The position numbers were made by a program, and so were the translations under genes. Shown here piece after piece: positions 34,812-47,200 of a stretch of DNA of 64,000 nt. The notes under the pieces are model-generated. The model made no database searches, was not told the origin of the DNA, and saw only the letters and a program-made list of their open reading frames with translations. This DNA is from Patiria miniata (Eukaryota > Echinodermata > Asteroidea > Valvatida > Asterinidae): NCBI RefSeq assembly GCF_015706575.1, contig NW_024037047.1, positions 2,670,632-2,734,631 of the forward strand. The letters run 5' to 3'. Every line of letters begins with the position of its first letter. The stretch's first letter is position 1.

Positions 34812-36879
34812 CGCCCCTACCGAGCCGACCCCGACACTGGGGCCCGTCGGGGGTCGTCTCAGAAATTTTGTAGGGCCCTGGAGAGAGATCACCTCCGACG
34901 CATGGGTGCTTTCTATAGTCAGCCACGGCTATCAACTAGAATTTACAAGCACCCCTCCGTCGGAAATATGTGTTCGCGAAACACCGGTTCCGGCAAACAC
35001 AGACAAACGATTAGCTCTCGAACAAGAGATCTCATCCCTCATCGAGAAGAGAGCGGTCCGCTTGGTGCCACCAATGGAGCAGTTCAAAGGCTTCCTGTCC
35101 TCCTTCTTTCTAACACCAAAGAAGGCGGCTGGCGAATGGCGGCCGATAATCAATCTGAAACCGCTCAACAAGTTTGTCAGACCCAAACGTTTCCGAATGG
35201 AAACTCTCCATGTAGTTCTAGAGTCACTACCCACACCAGCGTGGGGAGCGTCATTAGACCTAAAAGACGCATACCTACACGTCCCCATCTTCCAAGAACA
35301 CTCCCGATTCCTTCGTTTTCGGTATCAGGGACGCACTTACGAGTTCACTGCCCTTCCCTTCGGGCTATCAACCTCGCCAAGAGTGTTCACCAGGGTTGTG
35401 CGGGCAGTGGCATCACGTCTCCGACGAGAAAACATAATGATTTTTATGTATCTCGACGACTGGCTGATAGTGGGAAAATCAGAAGGCCAGACTGCTCAGA
35501 ATTTGAGGGATACTTATACGTTGACGACGAGGCTAGGCTTCATCATCAACGAAAAGAAGTCCCACCTAATCCCGTCCCAGGAAATCACTTTCCTGGGAGC
35601 GGAGATCGATTTACGCAGGGGCATAGCCGTCCCCACAGGGGAACGTGTTACCAACCTGCTGAAGTGCGTCAAACTTTTCCTATCCGTTCAAGTCGCTCCA
35701 GCCCGAGCTTGGCTGAAACTTCTAGGGTTCATGGCCAGCTTAGTGGACCTGGTTCCATGGTGCAGACTGAGGATGCGTCCTTTGCAAATGCATCTTCTGG
35801 CACATTACAGACCAAAGACAGATCCAATCTCTCTATTGGTCTCGATCGACGATGTCATTCGGCCACACCTTCGGTGGTGGCTATTGGAACAGAACATTCG
35901 GTGCGGACGGAGCTTCCCCAGAGGGGATCCTCACGTCATAATCTCCACCGACGCCTCCAACGAGGGCTGGGGAGCCTCCCTTCCCCCTCGACAAGCTGCA
36001 GGCACTTGGGACGACAACACTCGGTCCCTACATATCAATGTTCTAGAACTCCAGGCTGTAGTCAATGCCCTACACCACTTTCAGGCAGACGTAGTTGCTC
36101 GGTCTGTTCTAATCAAGACCGACAACACGACAGTGGTAGCATATATCAACAAACAGGGCGGTACAAGATCGCCCCAGCTGTGCTACCAGACTTGGGAAAT
36201 GTTTCAGTGGCTAATCAGACACAAAGTCGATCTACGTGCCATTCACATTCCTGGTGCGGAAAACGACATAGCGGACTCTCTCTCCAGGGGCAAAGTAGTT
36301 CCCACGGAGTGGTCATTGAACAGGAGGATCGTACATCAGATCTTCTCGATCCTAGGTCGTCCACACATAGACCTGTTCGCCTCAGCAGTCAACACTCAGC
36401 TCCCGGTGTTCTGTTCGAGAGCCCATCATCCTCATGCATGGGCCTCGGACGCACTATCAATAGACTGGACAAACATGTTCGCTTACGCCTTCCCCCCGAT
36501 CTCAATCCTTACAAAGGTCATCGGGAAACTGGAGAGAGACAGGTGCAAGATCCTGCTGATCGCCCCCTTTTGGCCGCGTCAGCCCTGGTTTCCGCGACTG
36601 GTGAGGCTCCTAGTGGGCTCCCCACTAATCCTCCCAGATCGTCACGACCTACTTCTTCAACCTCAGTCCCGGTTACGACACCCATCTCCGGGAGATCTCC
36701 ACTTAGCGTGCTGGCCACTGTCAAGCGTGCCTACCGAGCAGCAGGTCTTTCTGAAGACGCTGCAGCTCTGGCCGCAAAGGGACGTCGTCTCTCAACACGA
36801 CAAATCTATGACAGTCGACTACGACATTATAGTAGGTGGTGCGCAGAACAGGCTGTTGATCCGCTCTGTGCTTCTTTAA
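34630..36879 (+). CDS. DIRS ORF2: reverse transcriptase, RNase H, methyltransferase-like region
   Basis: 749 codons of open frame beginning at a GTG; the first conserved block starts near 34850 and there is no in-frame ATG before it, so translation probably depends on frameshifting or reinitiation from ORF1. The reverse transcriptase has the DIRS-typical 'SLDLKDAYLHVPI' and 'ALPFGLSTSPRVFTRV', with catalytic YLDD at residues 274-277 (35449-35460). RNase H follows, with STDASNEGWG (Asp at residue 441), LELQAV, IKTDNTTVVAYIN and ENDIADSLSR, so the acidic set looks intact. The C-terminal part (about residues 575-680: HIDLFAS, YAFPP, LLIAPFWPRQPWF) resembles the adenine-methyltransferase-like domain of DIRS elements; the name is from family knowledge and its activity is unproven. 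Confidence 0.92.
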   Translation: MLPRFALPLRNHSSLFANRRPRHQLVHWFQLHAPTLPLHANLAAGDVVVGNRPPALGGVGDAPTEPTPTLGPVGGRLRNFVGPWREITSDAWVLSIVSHGYQLEFTSTPPSEICVRETPVPANTDKRLALEQEISSLIEKRAVRLVPPMEQFKGFLSSFFLTPKKAAGEWRPIINLKPLNKFVRPKRFRMETLHVVLESLPTPAWGASLDLKDAYLHVPIFQEHSRFLRFRYQGRTYEFTALPFGLSTSPRVFTRVVRAVASRLRRENIMIFMYLDDWLIVGKSEGQTAQNLRDTYTLTTRLGFIINEKKSHLIPSQEITFLGAEIDLRRGIAVPTGERVTNLLKCVKLFLSVQVAPARAWLKLLGFMASLVDLVPWCRLRMRPLQMHLLAHYRPKTDPISLLVSIDDVIRPHLRWWLLEQNIRCGRSFPRGDPHVIISTDASNEGWGASLPPRQAAGTWDDNTRSLHINVLELQAVVNALHHFQADVVARSVLIKTDNTTVVAYINKQGGTRSPQLCYQTWEMFQWLIRHKVDLRAIHIPGAENDIADSLSRGKVVPTEWSLNRRIVHQIFSILGRPHIDLFASAVNTQLPVFCSRAHHPHAWASDALSIDWTNMFAYAFPPISILTKVIGKLERDRCKILLIAPFWPRQPWFPRLVRLLVGSPLILPDRHDLLLQPQSRLRHPSPGDLHLACWPLSSVPTEQQVFLKTLQLWPQRDVVSQHDKSMTVDYDIIVGGAQNRLLIRSVLL

Positions 36880-37820
36880 GCCATTGTTCGGAATTCCTAC
36901 TGTCATTGTTCAGAGCCAATTTGTCAGTAGGAACGATACGAAATTATCGATCAGCCATAGCAGCAATTCACAAGGCTTCGCTGATGGCTCATCTATCTCC
37001 TCTAATGTTGCAATCACTAACCTACTCCGGGGAATGTTCAATGAGAGACCTACAATCCGGAAACTGGTCCCATCCTGGGATCTAGGTCAGGTCTTGAACA
37101 TTTTGGCCAAGGCTCCATACGAGCCCTTGGGCCAAGCACCCCTCATTCATGTATCTATAAAGTTGGCCTTCCTGCTCGCAGCGGCTACCGCTAGGCGTAG
37201 CAGCGAGATCCATGCGTTGACTTTAGATTCGGGACATATCCGCTGGGAACCAGGTGGGGTTCGCCTGATCCCAAAGGCGTCCTTCCTGACGAAAAATCAG
37301 ACGGCAAGTTTCAGCCCTCCTGATATTTTCCTCCCAAAAATAGAGTCAACCTCTTCTATCCCCTCAGACAAATTATGGTGCCCAGTGCGCGCCCTAAAAT
37401 GGTATTTGGCACGCACTAAGTCACTCAGGGATAAATGCATGCAGCTCTTTATTACAACCATAAAGCCACATGGCCCCGCCTCAAGGGACACCATTGTGCG
37501 TTGGGTAGTAGCTGCTATCAAATTTGCTAATGCGGACTGGCCATCCAAAAAAAAAGGATGCTTCTGTCCAAGACCTTGTCCGAGCCCATGACGTACGCGC
37601 CGTAGCAGCGTCCTGGGCATTTTTTAGGGGAGTCCCTATTTCAGAGATTTCTCAAGCAGCATGCTGGAAGTCTGCCACGACATTCACATCCTGCTACCTA
37701 CGTGATGTACTCCAGACTGGAGGGAACACAGGGAAGACGGTACTGACACAACACCAGTCCTCGTCTACGAACCCTACCCTGCGCAGTAGTTCTTCCCGGC
37801 CTGACCAGGAGACTAACTAA
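36570..37820 (+). pseudogene. DIRS tyrosine recombinase ORF with two frame breaks
   Basis: The last ORF encodes the tyrosine recombinase that joins the circular cDNA to the chromosome. The N-terminal SAM-like part (RQIYDSRLRHYSRWC, SVGTIRNYRSAIAAIHK) is in the phase of position 36570 up to about 36990. The catalytic core then continues one base out of phase (ARRSSEIHALTL, catalytic Arg codon at 37196), and from the A9 run at 37547-37555 the first phase returns (HDVRA, His at 37587, Arg at 37596; CYLRDV, Tyr at 37695). All R-H-R-Y residues are thus present but spread over two frames. The second break, in a homopolymer, could be a sequencing error; the first is not in a homopolymer. No ATG precedes the conserved start, so expression probably needs a -1 shift from ORF2. 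Confidence 0.85.
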
Positions 37821-37951
37821 ACAGGTAATACATTTACATGTATATTCAATCTAAATGGTCTAAATCATTATGTATATATATATATACTGTTGTTTAACCA
37901 TTTGATTTCAGGGCGTCTCGCCTACCCAGCCACCGATTGTCGGTGCCACTC

Positions 37952-38049
37952 TATGCATATGTAGTAGCTATTTGGGTAAGTGAATGAAGTAGACTCCCCC
38001 CCCACAGAAGTGTGGGACGAGTCTACGAGTGATACTTACCCAAATAGCT
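37952..38049. repeat. DIRS internal complementary region (ICR)
   Basis: The first half, 37952 to about 37995 (tatgcatatgtag... to gaagtagact), is the reverse complement of the element's left end including its flanking AGT. The second half, starting with the C8 run at 37996, is the reverse complement of the right end (G10 at 38283-38292). Together they equal the inverted circle junction right end - AGT - left end, which is the defining feature of DIRS1-like elements and serves as template for completing the ends. Only the homopolymer length (8 versus 10) differs. Confidence 0.93.
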
Positions 38050-38107
38050 TCCCGCCCTCCTCCCCACTCTCGGCTCGCGTTACGATGGTTTTCACCTTTA
38101 GTGCGCG

Positions 38108-38252
38108 AGAAAAAAGAGGAAGTATAATGGCGGATTCATGACGTAGCATGATGGGTAGGCCCCGAGAGGGCGCTCGGTGGTTGATTAAATCTTTTAGCGT
38201 TTGAGCCTGTCGGCTGAATAAATATGCATATGTAGTAGCTATTTGGGTAAGT
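38108..38252. repeat. DIRS right inverted terminal repeat
   Basis: 145 bp, the perfect inverted partner of 31434-31578, ending 'agctatttgggtaagt'. The remaining 40 bp to the border (38253-38292, ending in G10) are end-specific and are matched by the second half of the internal complementary region. Confidence 0.95.
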
Positions 38253-38292
38253 ATCACTCGTAGACTCGTCCCACACTTCTGTGGGGGGGGGG

Positions 38293-41200
38293 AGTTTCTG
38301 GTGCATTTTGTAAACAGTCATACAATTTTCTTTTCTCACTAGATACTGAATTTAATGAGTTGCAGTCTTCAGGAATTCAGTGCTGGCCTCTAGGCACCCT
38401 GTGTGAACTTTTAGGCAAATCTGGTGAATTTGGATTTTTGGGTCAAAAATTGACTCTTTCGATGATGCCGGGTATGGAAAACGTTGAAGTTTCTGGTGCA
38501 TTTTGTAAACAGTCATAAAATTTTCTTTTCTCACTGGATACTGAAGTTAACGAGTTGCAGTCTTCAGGGAATTCAGTGCTAGCCTCTAGGCACCTTGTGT
38601 GAACTTTTAGGCAAATCTGGTGAATATGGATTTTTGGGTCAAAAATTGACTTTTTCGATGATGCCGGCTATGGAAAACGTTGAAGTTTCTGGTGCATTTT
38701 GTAAACAGTCATACAATTTTCTTTTCTCACTGGATACTGAATTTAACGAGTTGCAGTCTTCAGGGAATGCAATTCTGGCCTCTAGGCACCTGGTGTGACC
38801 TTTTGGGCGAATCTGGTGCAAGTGGATTTTTGGGTCAAAAACTGACTTTTTTATGATGCCGGCTATGGAAAACGTTGAAGTTTCTGGTGCATTTTGTAAA
38901 CAGTCATACAATTTTCTTTTCTCACTAGATACTGAATTTAATGAGTTGCAGTCTTCAGGGAATTCAGTGCTGGCCTCTAGGCACCCTGTGTGAACTTTTA
39001 GGCAAATCTGGTGAATATGGATTTTTGGGTCAAAAATTGACTTTTTCGATGATGCCGGCTATGGAAAACGTTGAAGTTTCTGGTGCATTTTGTAAACAGT
39101 CATCAAATTTTCTTTTCTGACTGGATACTGAATTTAACGAGTTGCAGTCTTCAGGGAATGCAATTCTGGCCTCTAGGCACCTGGTGTGAACTTTTGGGCG
39201 AATCTGGTGCAAGTGGATTTTTGGGTCAAAAACTGACTTTTTTATGATGCCGGCTGTGGAAAACGTTGAAGTTTCTGGTGCATTTTGTAAACAGTCATAA
39301 AAAAAAATTTTCTCACTGGATACTGAATTTAACGAGTTGCAGTCTTCAGGGAATGCAATTCTGGCCTCTAGGCACCTAGTGTGAACTTTTGGGCGAATCT
39401 GGTGCAAGTGATTTTTTGGTCAAAAACTGACTTTTTTATGATGCCGGCTATGGAAAACGTTGAAGTTTCTGGTGCATTTTGTAAACAGTCATACAATTTT
39501 CTTTTCTCACTAGATACTGAATTTAATGAGTTGCAGTCTTCAGGGAATTCAGTGCTGGCCTCTAGGCACCCTGTGTGAACTTTTAGGCAAATCTGGTGAA
39601 TATGGATTTTTGGGTCAAAAATTGACTTTTTCGATGATGCCGGCTATGGAAAACGTTGAAGTTTCTGGTGCATTTTGTAAACAGTCATACAATTTTCTTT
39701 TCTCACTGGATACTGAATTTAACGAGTTGCAGTCTTCAGGGAATGCAATTCTGGCCTCTAGGCACCTGGTGTGAACTTTTGGGCGAATCTGGTGCAAGTG
39801 AATTTTTGGGTCAAAAACTGACTTTTTTATGATGCCGGCTATGGAAAACGTTGAAGTTTCTGGTGCATTTTGTAAACAGTCATAAAATTTTCTTTTCTCA
39901 CTAGATACTGAATTTAATGAGTTGCAGTCTTCAGGGAATTCATTGCTAGCCTCTAGGCACCTCGTGTGAACTTTTGGGCAAATCTGGTGAATATGGATTT
40001 TTGGGTCAAAAAATGACTTTTTCGATGATGCCGGCTATGGAAAACGTTGAAGTTTCTGGTGCATTTTGTAAACAGTCATACAATTTTCTTTTCTCACTGG
40101 ATACTGAATTTAACGAATTGCAGTCTTCAGGGAATTCAGTGCTGGCCTCTAGGCACCTCGTGTGAACTTTTAGGCAAATCTGGTGAGTATGGAGTTTTGG
40201 GTCAAAAAATGACTTTTTCGATGATGCCGGCTATGGAAAACATTGAAGTTTCTGGTGCATTTTGTAAACAGTCATAACATTTTCTTTTCTCACTGGATAC
40301 CAAATTAAACGAGTTGCAGTCTTCAGGGAATTCAGTGCTGGCCTCTATGCACCTCGTGTGAACTTTTGGGCAAATCTGGTTCAAATGGATTTTTGGGTCA
40401 AAAACTGACTTTTTTGATGATGCCGGCTATGGAAAACGTTGAAGTTTCTGGTGCATTTTGTAAACAGTCATACAATTTTTTTTCTCACTGGATACTGAAT
40501 TTAACGAGTTGCAGTCTTCAGGCAATGCAATTCTGGCCTCTAGGCACCTGGTGTGAACTTTTGGGCGAATCTGGTGCAAATGGATTTTTGGGTCAAAAAC
40601 TTAATTTTTCGATGATGCCGGCTATGGAAAACGTTGAATTTTCTGGTGCATTTTGTAAACAGTCATAAAATTTTCTTTTCTCACTGGATACTGAATTTAA
40701 TGAGTTGCAGTCTTCAGTGAATTCAGTGCTGGCCTCTAGGCACCTCGTCTGAACTTTTAGGCAAATCTCGTGAATATGGATTTTTGGGTCAAAAAATGAC
40801 TTTTCGATGATGCCGGCTATGGATAACGTTGAAGTTTCTGAGGAATTTTGTAAACAGTCATAAATTTTCTTTTCTCACTGGATTCTGAATTTAACGAGTT
40901 GCAGTCTTCAGGGAATGCAATTCTGGCCTCTAGGCACCTGGTGTGAACTTTTGGGCAAATCTGGTAAATATGGATTTTTGGGTCAAAAACTGACTTTTTT
41001 GATGATGCCGGCTATGGAAAACGTTGAAGTTTCTGGTGCATTTTGTAAACAGTCATAAAATGTTCTTTTCTCACTAGATACTGAATTTAATGAGTTGCAG
41101 TCTTCAGGGAATTCAGTGCTGGCCTCTAGGCACCTCGTGTGAACTTTTGGGCAAATCTGGTGAATATGTATTTTTGGGTCAAAAACTGACTTTTTTGATG

Positions 41201-44200
41201 ATGCCGGCTATGGAAAACGTTGAAGTTTCTGGTGCATTTTGTAAACAGTCATACAATTTTTTTTCTCACTGGATACTGAATTTAACGAGTTGCAGTCTTC
41301 AGTGAATTCAGTGCTGGCCTCTAGGCACCTCGTCTGAACTTTTAGGCAAATCTCGTGAATGTGGATTTTTGGGTCAAAAAATGACTTTTCGATGATCCCG
41401 GCTATGGATAACGTTGAAGTTTCTGAGGAATTTTGTAAACAGTCATAAATTTTTCTTTTCTCACTGGATTCTGAATTTAATGAGTTGCAGTCTTCAGGGA
41501 ATGCAATTCTGGCCTCTAGGCACCTGGTGTGAACTTTTGGGCAAATCTGGTAAATATGGATTTTTGGGTCAAAAACTGACTTTTTTGATGATGCCGGCTA
41601 TGGAAAACGTTGAAGTTTCTGGTGCATTTTGTAAACAGTCATAAAATGTTCTTTCCTCACTAGATACTGAATTTAACGAGTTGCAGTCTTCAGGGAATGC
41701 AATTCTGGCCTCTAGGCACCTGGTGTGAACTTTTGGGCGAATCTGGTGCAAATGGATTTTTGGGTCAAAAACTTAATTTTTCGATGATGCCGGCTATGGA
41801 AAACGTTTGAAGTTTCTGGTGCATTTTGTAAACAGTCATAACATTTTCTTTTCTCACTGGATACTGAATTTAACGAGTTGCAGTCTTCAGGGAATTCAGT
41901 GCCAGCTCTAGGCACCTTGTGTAAACTTTTGGGCAAATCTGGTGAAGATGGATTTTTGGGTCAAAAACTGACTTTTTCGATGATGCCGGCTATGGAAAAA
42001 GTTATAGTTTCTGGTGCATTTTGTAAACAGTCATACATTTTCTTTTCTCACTGGATACTGAATTTAACGAGTTGCAGTCTTCAGGGAATGCAATTCTGGC
42101 CTCTAGGCACCTGGTGTGAACTTTTAGGTGAATCTGGTGCAAATGGAGTTTTGGGTCAAAAACTGACTTTTTTATGATGCCGGCTATGGAAAACGTTGAA
42201 GTTTGTGGTGCATTTTGTAAACAGTCATACAATTTTCTTTTGTCACTGGATACTGAATTTACGAGTTGCAGTCTTCAGGGAATGCAATTCTGGCCTCTAG
42301 GCACCTGGTGTGAACTTTTGGGCGAATGTGGTGCAAATGGATTTTTGGGTCAAAAACTGACTTTTTCGATGATGCCGGCTATGGAAAACGTTGAAGTTTC
42401 TGGTGCATTTTGTAAACAGTCATAAAATGTTCTTTTCTCACTAGATACTGAATTTAATGAGTTGCAGTCTTCAGGGAATTCAGTGCTGGCCTCTAGGCAC
42501 CTCGTGTGAACTTTTGGGCAAATCTGGTGAATATGGATTTTTGGGTCAAAAACTGACTTTTTCGATGATGCCGGCTATGGAAAACGTTGTAGTTTCTGGT
42601 GCATTTTGTAAATAGTCATCAAATTTTCTTTTCTCACTGGATACTGAATTTATCGACTTGCAGTCTTCAGGGAATTCAGTGCTGTCCTCTATGCACCTCG
42701 TGTGAACTTTTGGGCGAATCTGGTGAATATGGATTTTTGGGTCAAAATCTGACTTTTTCGATGATGCCGGCTATGGAAAACGTTGAAGTTTCTGGTGCAT
42801 TTTGTAAACAGTCATACAATTTTCTTTTCTCACTGGATACTGAATTAACGAGTTGCAGTCTTCAGGGAATTCAGTGCTGGCCTCTAGGCACCTCGTGTGA
42901 ACTTTTGGGCAAATCTGGTGAGTATGGATTTTTGGGTCAAAAACTGACTTTTTTGATGATGCCGGCTATGGAAAACGTTGAAGTTTCTGATGCATTTTGT
43001 AAACAGTCATAAATTTTTCTTTTCTCCCTGGATACTGAATTTAACGAGTTGCAGACTTCAGGGAATGCAATTCTGGCCTCTAGGCACCTGGTGTGAACTT
43101 TTGGGCGAATCTGGTGCAAGTGGATTTTTGGGTCAAAAACTGACTTTTTTATGATGCCGGCTATGGAAAACGTTGAAGTTTCTGGTGCATTTTGTAAACA
43201 GTCATAAAATTTCTTTTCTCACTAGATACTGAATTTAATGAGTTGCAGTCTTCAGGGAATTCATTGCTAGCCTCTAGGCACCTCGTGTGAATTTTTGGGC
43301 AAATCTGGTGAATATGGATTTTGGGTCAAAAACTGACTTTTTCGATGATGCCGGCTATGGAAAACGTTGAAGTTTCTGGTGCATTTTGTAAACAGTCATA
43401 AAATTTTCTTTTCTCACTGGATACTGAATTAAACGAGTTGCAGTTTTCAGGGAATTCAGTGCTGGCCTCTAGGCACCTCGTGTGAACTTTTGGGCAAATC
43501 TGGTGAATATGGATTTTTGGGTCAAAAACTGACTTTTTTGATGATGCCGGCTATGGAAAACGTTGAAGTTTCTGGTGCATTTTGTAAACAGTCATACAAT
43601 TTTTTTTCTCACTGGATACTGAATTTAACGAGTTGCAGTCTTCAGTGAATTCAGTGCTGGCCTCTAGGCACCTCGTCTGAACTTTTAGGCAAATCTCGTG
43701 AATGTGGATTTTTGGGTCAAAAATGACTTTTCGATGATCCCGGCTATGGATAACGTTGAAGTTTCTGAGGAATTTTGTAAACAGTCATAAATTTTTCTTT
43801 TCTCACTGGATTCTGAATTTAATGAGTTGCAGTCTTCAGGGAATGCAATTCTGGCCTCTAGGCACCTGGTGTGAACTTTTGGGCAAATCTGGTAAATATG
43901 GATTTTTGGGTCAAAAACTGACTTTTTTGATGATGCCGGCTATGGAAAACGTTGAAGTTTCTGGTGCATTTTGTAAACAGTCATAAAATGTTCTTTTCTC
44001 ACTAGATACTGAATTTAACGAGTTGCAGTCTTCAGGGAATGCAATTCTGGCCTCTAGGCACCTGGTGTGAACTTTTGGGCGAATCTGGTGCAAATGGATT
44101 TTTGGGTCAAAAACTAATTTTTTGATGATGCCGGCTATGGAAAACGTTGAAGTTTCTGGTGCATTTTGTAAACAGTCATAACATTTTTTTTTCTCACTGG

Positions 44201-47200
44201 ATACTGAATTTAACGAGTTGCAGTCTTCAGGGAATTCAGTGCCAGCCTCTAGGCACCTTGTGTAAACTTTTGGGCAAATCTGGTGAAGATGGATTTTTGG
44301 GTCAAAAACTGACTTTTTCGATGATGCCGGCTATGGAAAAAGGTTATAGTTTCTGGTGCATTTTGTAAACAGTCATACAATTTTCTTTTCTCACTGGATA
44401 CTGAATTTAACGAGTTGCAGTCTTCAGGGAATGCTATTCTGGCCTCTAGGCACCTGGTGTGAACTTTTAGGTGAATCTGGTGCAAATGGAGTTTTGGGTC
44501 AAAAACTGACTTTTTTATGATGCCGGCTATGGAAAACGTTGAAGTTTGTGGTGCATTTTGTAAACAGTCATACAATTTTTCTTTTGTCACTGGATACTGA
44601 ATTTAACGAGTTGCAGTCTTCAGGGAATGCAATTCTGGCCTCTAGGCACCTGGTGTGAACTTTTGGGCGAATGTGGTGCAAATGGATTTTTGGGTCAAAA
44701 ACTGACTTTTTCGATGATGCCGGCTATGGAAAACGTTGAAGTTTCTGGTGCATTTTGTAAACAGTCATAAAATGTTCTTTTCTCACTAGATACTGAATTT
44801 AATGAGTTGCAGTCTTCAGGGAATTCAGTGCTGGCCTCTAGGCACCTCGTGTGAACTTTTGGGCAAATCTGGTGAATATGGATTTTTGGGTCAAAAACTG
44901 ACTTTTTCGATGATGCCGGCTATGGAAAACGTTGTAGTTTCTGGTGCATTTTGTAAATAGTCATCAAATTTTCTTTTCTCACTGGATACTGAATTTATCG
45001 ACTTGCAGTCTTCAGGGAATTCAGTGCTGTCCTCTATGCACCTCGTGTGAACTTTTGGGCGAATCTGGTGAATATGGATTTTTGGGTCAAAATCTGACTT
45101 TTTCGATGATGCCGGCTATGGAAAACGTTGAAGTTTCTGGTGCATTTTGTAAACAGTCATACAATTTTCTTTTCTCACTGGATACTGAATTTAACGAGTT
45201 GCAGTCTTCAGGGAATTCAGTGCTGGCCTCTAGGCACCTCGTGTGAACTTTTGGGCAAATCTGGTGAGTATGGATTTTTGGGTCAAAAACTGACTTTTTT
45301 GATGATGCCGGCTATGGAAAACGTTGAAGTTTCTGATGCATTTTGTAAACAGTCATAAATTTTTCTTTTCTCCCTGGATACTGAATTTAACGAGTTGCAG
45401 ACTTCAGGGAATGCAATTCTGGCCTCTAGGCACCTGGTGTGACTTTTGTATGAATCTGGTGCAAATGGAGTTTTGGTTCAAAAACTGACTTTTTGATGAT
45501 GCCGGCTATGGAAAACGTTGAAGTTTCTGGTGCATTTTGTAAACAGTCATAAAATTTTCTTTTCTCACTGTATACTGAATTTATCGACTTGCAGTCTTCA
45601 GGGAATTCAGTGCTGGCCTCTAGGCACCTCGTGTGAACTTTTGGGCAAATCTGGTGAATTTGGATTTTTGGGTCAAAAACTGACTTTTGGATGATGCCGG
45701 CTATGGAAAACGTTGAAGTTTCGGGTGCATTTTGTAAACAGTCATACAATTTTCTTTTCTCACTGGATACTGAATTTAACGAGTTGCAGTCTTCAGGGAA
45801 TTCAGTGCTGGCCTCTAGGCACCTCGTGTGAACTTTTGGGCAAATCTGGTGAATATGGATTTTGGGTCAAGAACTGACTTTTTCGATGATGCCGGCAATG
45901 GAAAACGTTGAAGTTTCTAGTGCATTTTGTAAACAGTCATAACATTTTCTTTTCTCACTAGAAACTGAATTTAATGAGTTGCTGTCTTCAGGGAATTCAG
46001 TGCTGGCCTCTAGGCACCTCGTGTGAACTTTTGGGCGAATCTGGTGAATATGGATTTTTGGGTCAAAATCTGACTTTTTCGATGATGCCGGCTATGGAAA
46101 ACGTTGAAGTTTCTGGTGCATTTTGTAAACAGTCATACAATTTCTTTTCTCACTGGATACTGAATTTAACGAGTTGCAGTCTTCAGGGAATTCAGTGCTG
46201 GCCTCTAGGCACCTCGTGTGAACTTTTGGGCAAATCTGGTGAGTATGGATTTTTGGGTCAAAAACTGACTTTTTTGATGATGCCGGCTATGGAAAACGTT
46301 GAAGTTTCTGATGCATTTTGTAAACAGTCATAAATTTTTCTTTTCTCCCTGGATACTGAATTTAACGAGTTGCAGACTTCAGGGAATGCAATTCTGGCCT
46401 CTAGGCACCTGGTGTGACTTTTTGTGTGAATCTGGTGCAAATGGAGTTTTGGGTCAAAAACTGACTTTTTTGATGATGCCGGCTATGGAAAACGTTGAAG
46501 TTTCTGGTGCATTTTGTAAACAGTCATAAAATTTTCTTTTCTCACTGTATACTGAATTTATCGACTTGCAGTCTTCAGGGAATTCAGTGCTGGCCTCTAG
46601 GCACCTCGTGTGAACTTTTGGGCAAATCTGGTGAATTTGGATTTTTGGGTCAAAAACTGACTTTTTGGATGATGCCGGCTATGGAAAACGTTGAAGTTTC
46701 GGGTGCATTTTGTAAACAGTCATACAATTTTCTTTTCTCACTGGATACTGAATTTAACGAGTTGCAGTCTTCAGGGAATTCAGTGCTGGCCTCTAGGCAC
46801 CTCGTGTGAACTTTTGGGCAAATCTGGTGAATATGGATTTTGGGTCAAGAACTTACTTTTTCGATGATGCCGGCAATGGAAAACGTTGAAGTTTCTAGTG
46901 CATTTTGTAAACAGTCATAACATTTTCTTTTCTCACTAGAAACTGAATTTAATGAGTTGCTGTCTTCAGGGAATTCAGTGCTGGCCTCTAGGCACCTGGT
47001 GTGAACTTTTTGGCAAATCTGGTGAATATGGATTTTTGGGTCAAAATCTGACTTTTTCGATGATGCCGGCTATGGAAAACGTTGAAGTTTCTGGTGCATT
47101 TTGTAAACAGTCATACAATTTTCTTTTCTCACTGGATACTGAATTTATCGACTTGCAGTCTTCAGGGAATTCAGTGCTGTCCTCTATGCACCTCGTGTGA

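Larger units (their letters stand above)
31423..38292 (+). mobile_element. DIRS-type tyrosine-recombinase retrotransposon
   Basis: A 6870 bp element with the full DIRS1-like architecture: inverted terminal repeats (31434-31578 and 38108-38252), a gag-like ORF, an RT/RNase H ORF with YLDD, a tyrosine recombinase region, and an internal complementary region (37952-38049) that is the reverse complement of both termini joined. It lies between satellite flanks gttga|AGT and AGT|ttctgg; one AGT (31420-31422 or 38293-38295) is what a consensus monomer has here, so no long target duplication was made. This fits integration of a circular DNA by recombination at a shared trinucleotide. The gag and RT frames are open, but the recombinase has two frame breaks, so this copy is probably not autonomous, unless the breaks are sequencing errors. 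Confidence 0.95.

Noticed and set aside
34902-36500. Long open frame in the recombinase phase overlapping ORF2
   Set aside because: The translation is a Ser/Arg/His-rich shadow of the RT frame; only the part after about 36570 resembles a recombinase.
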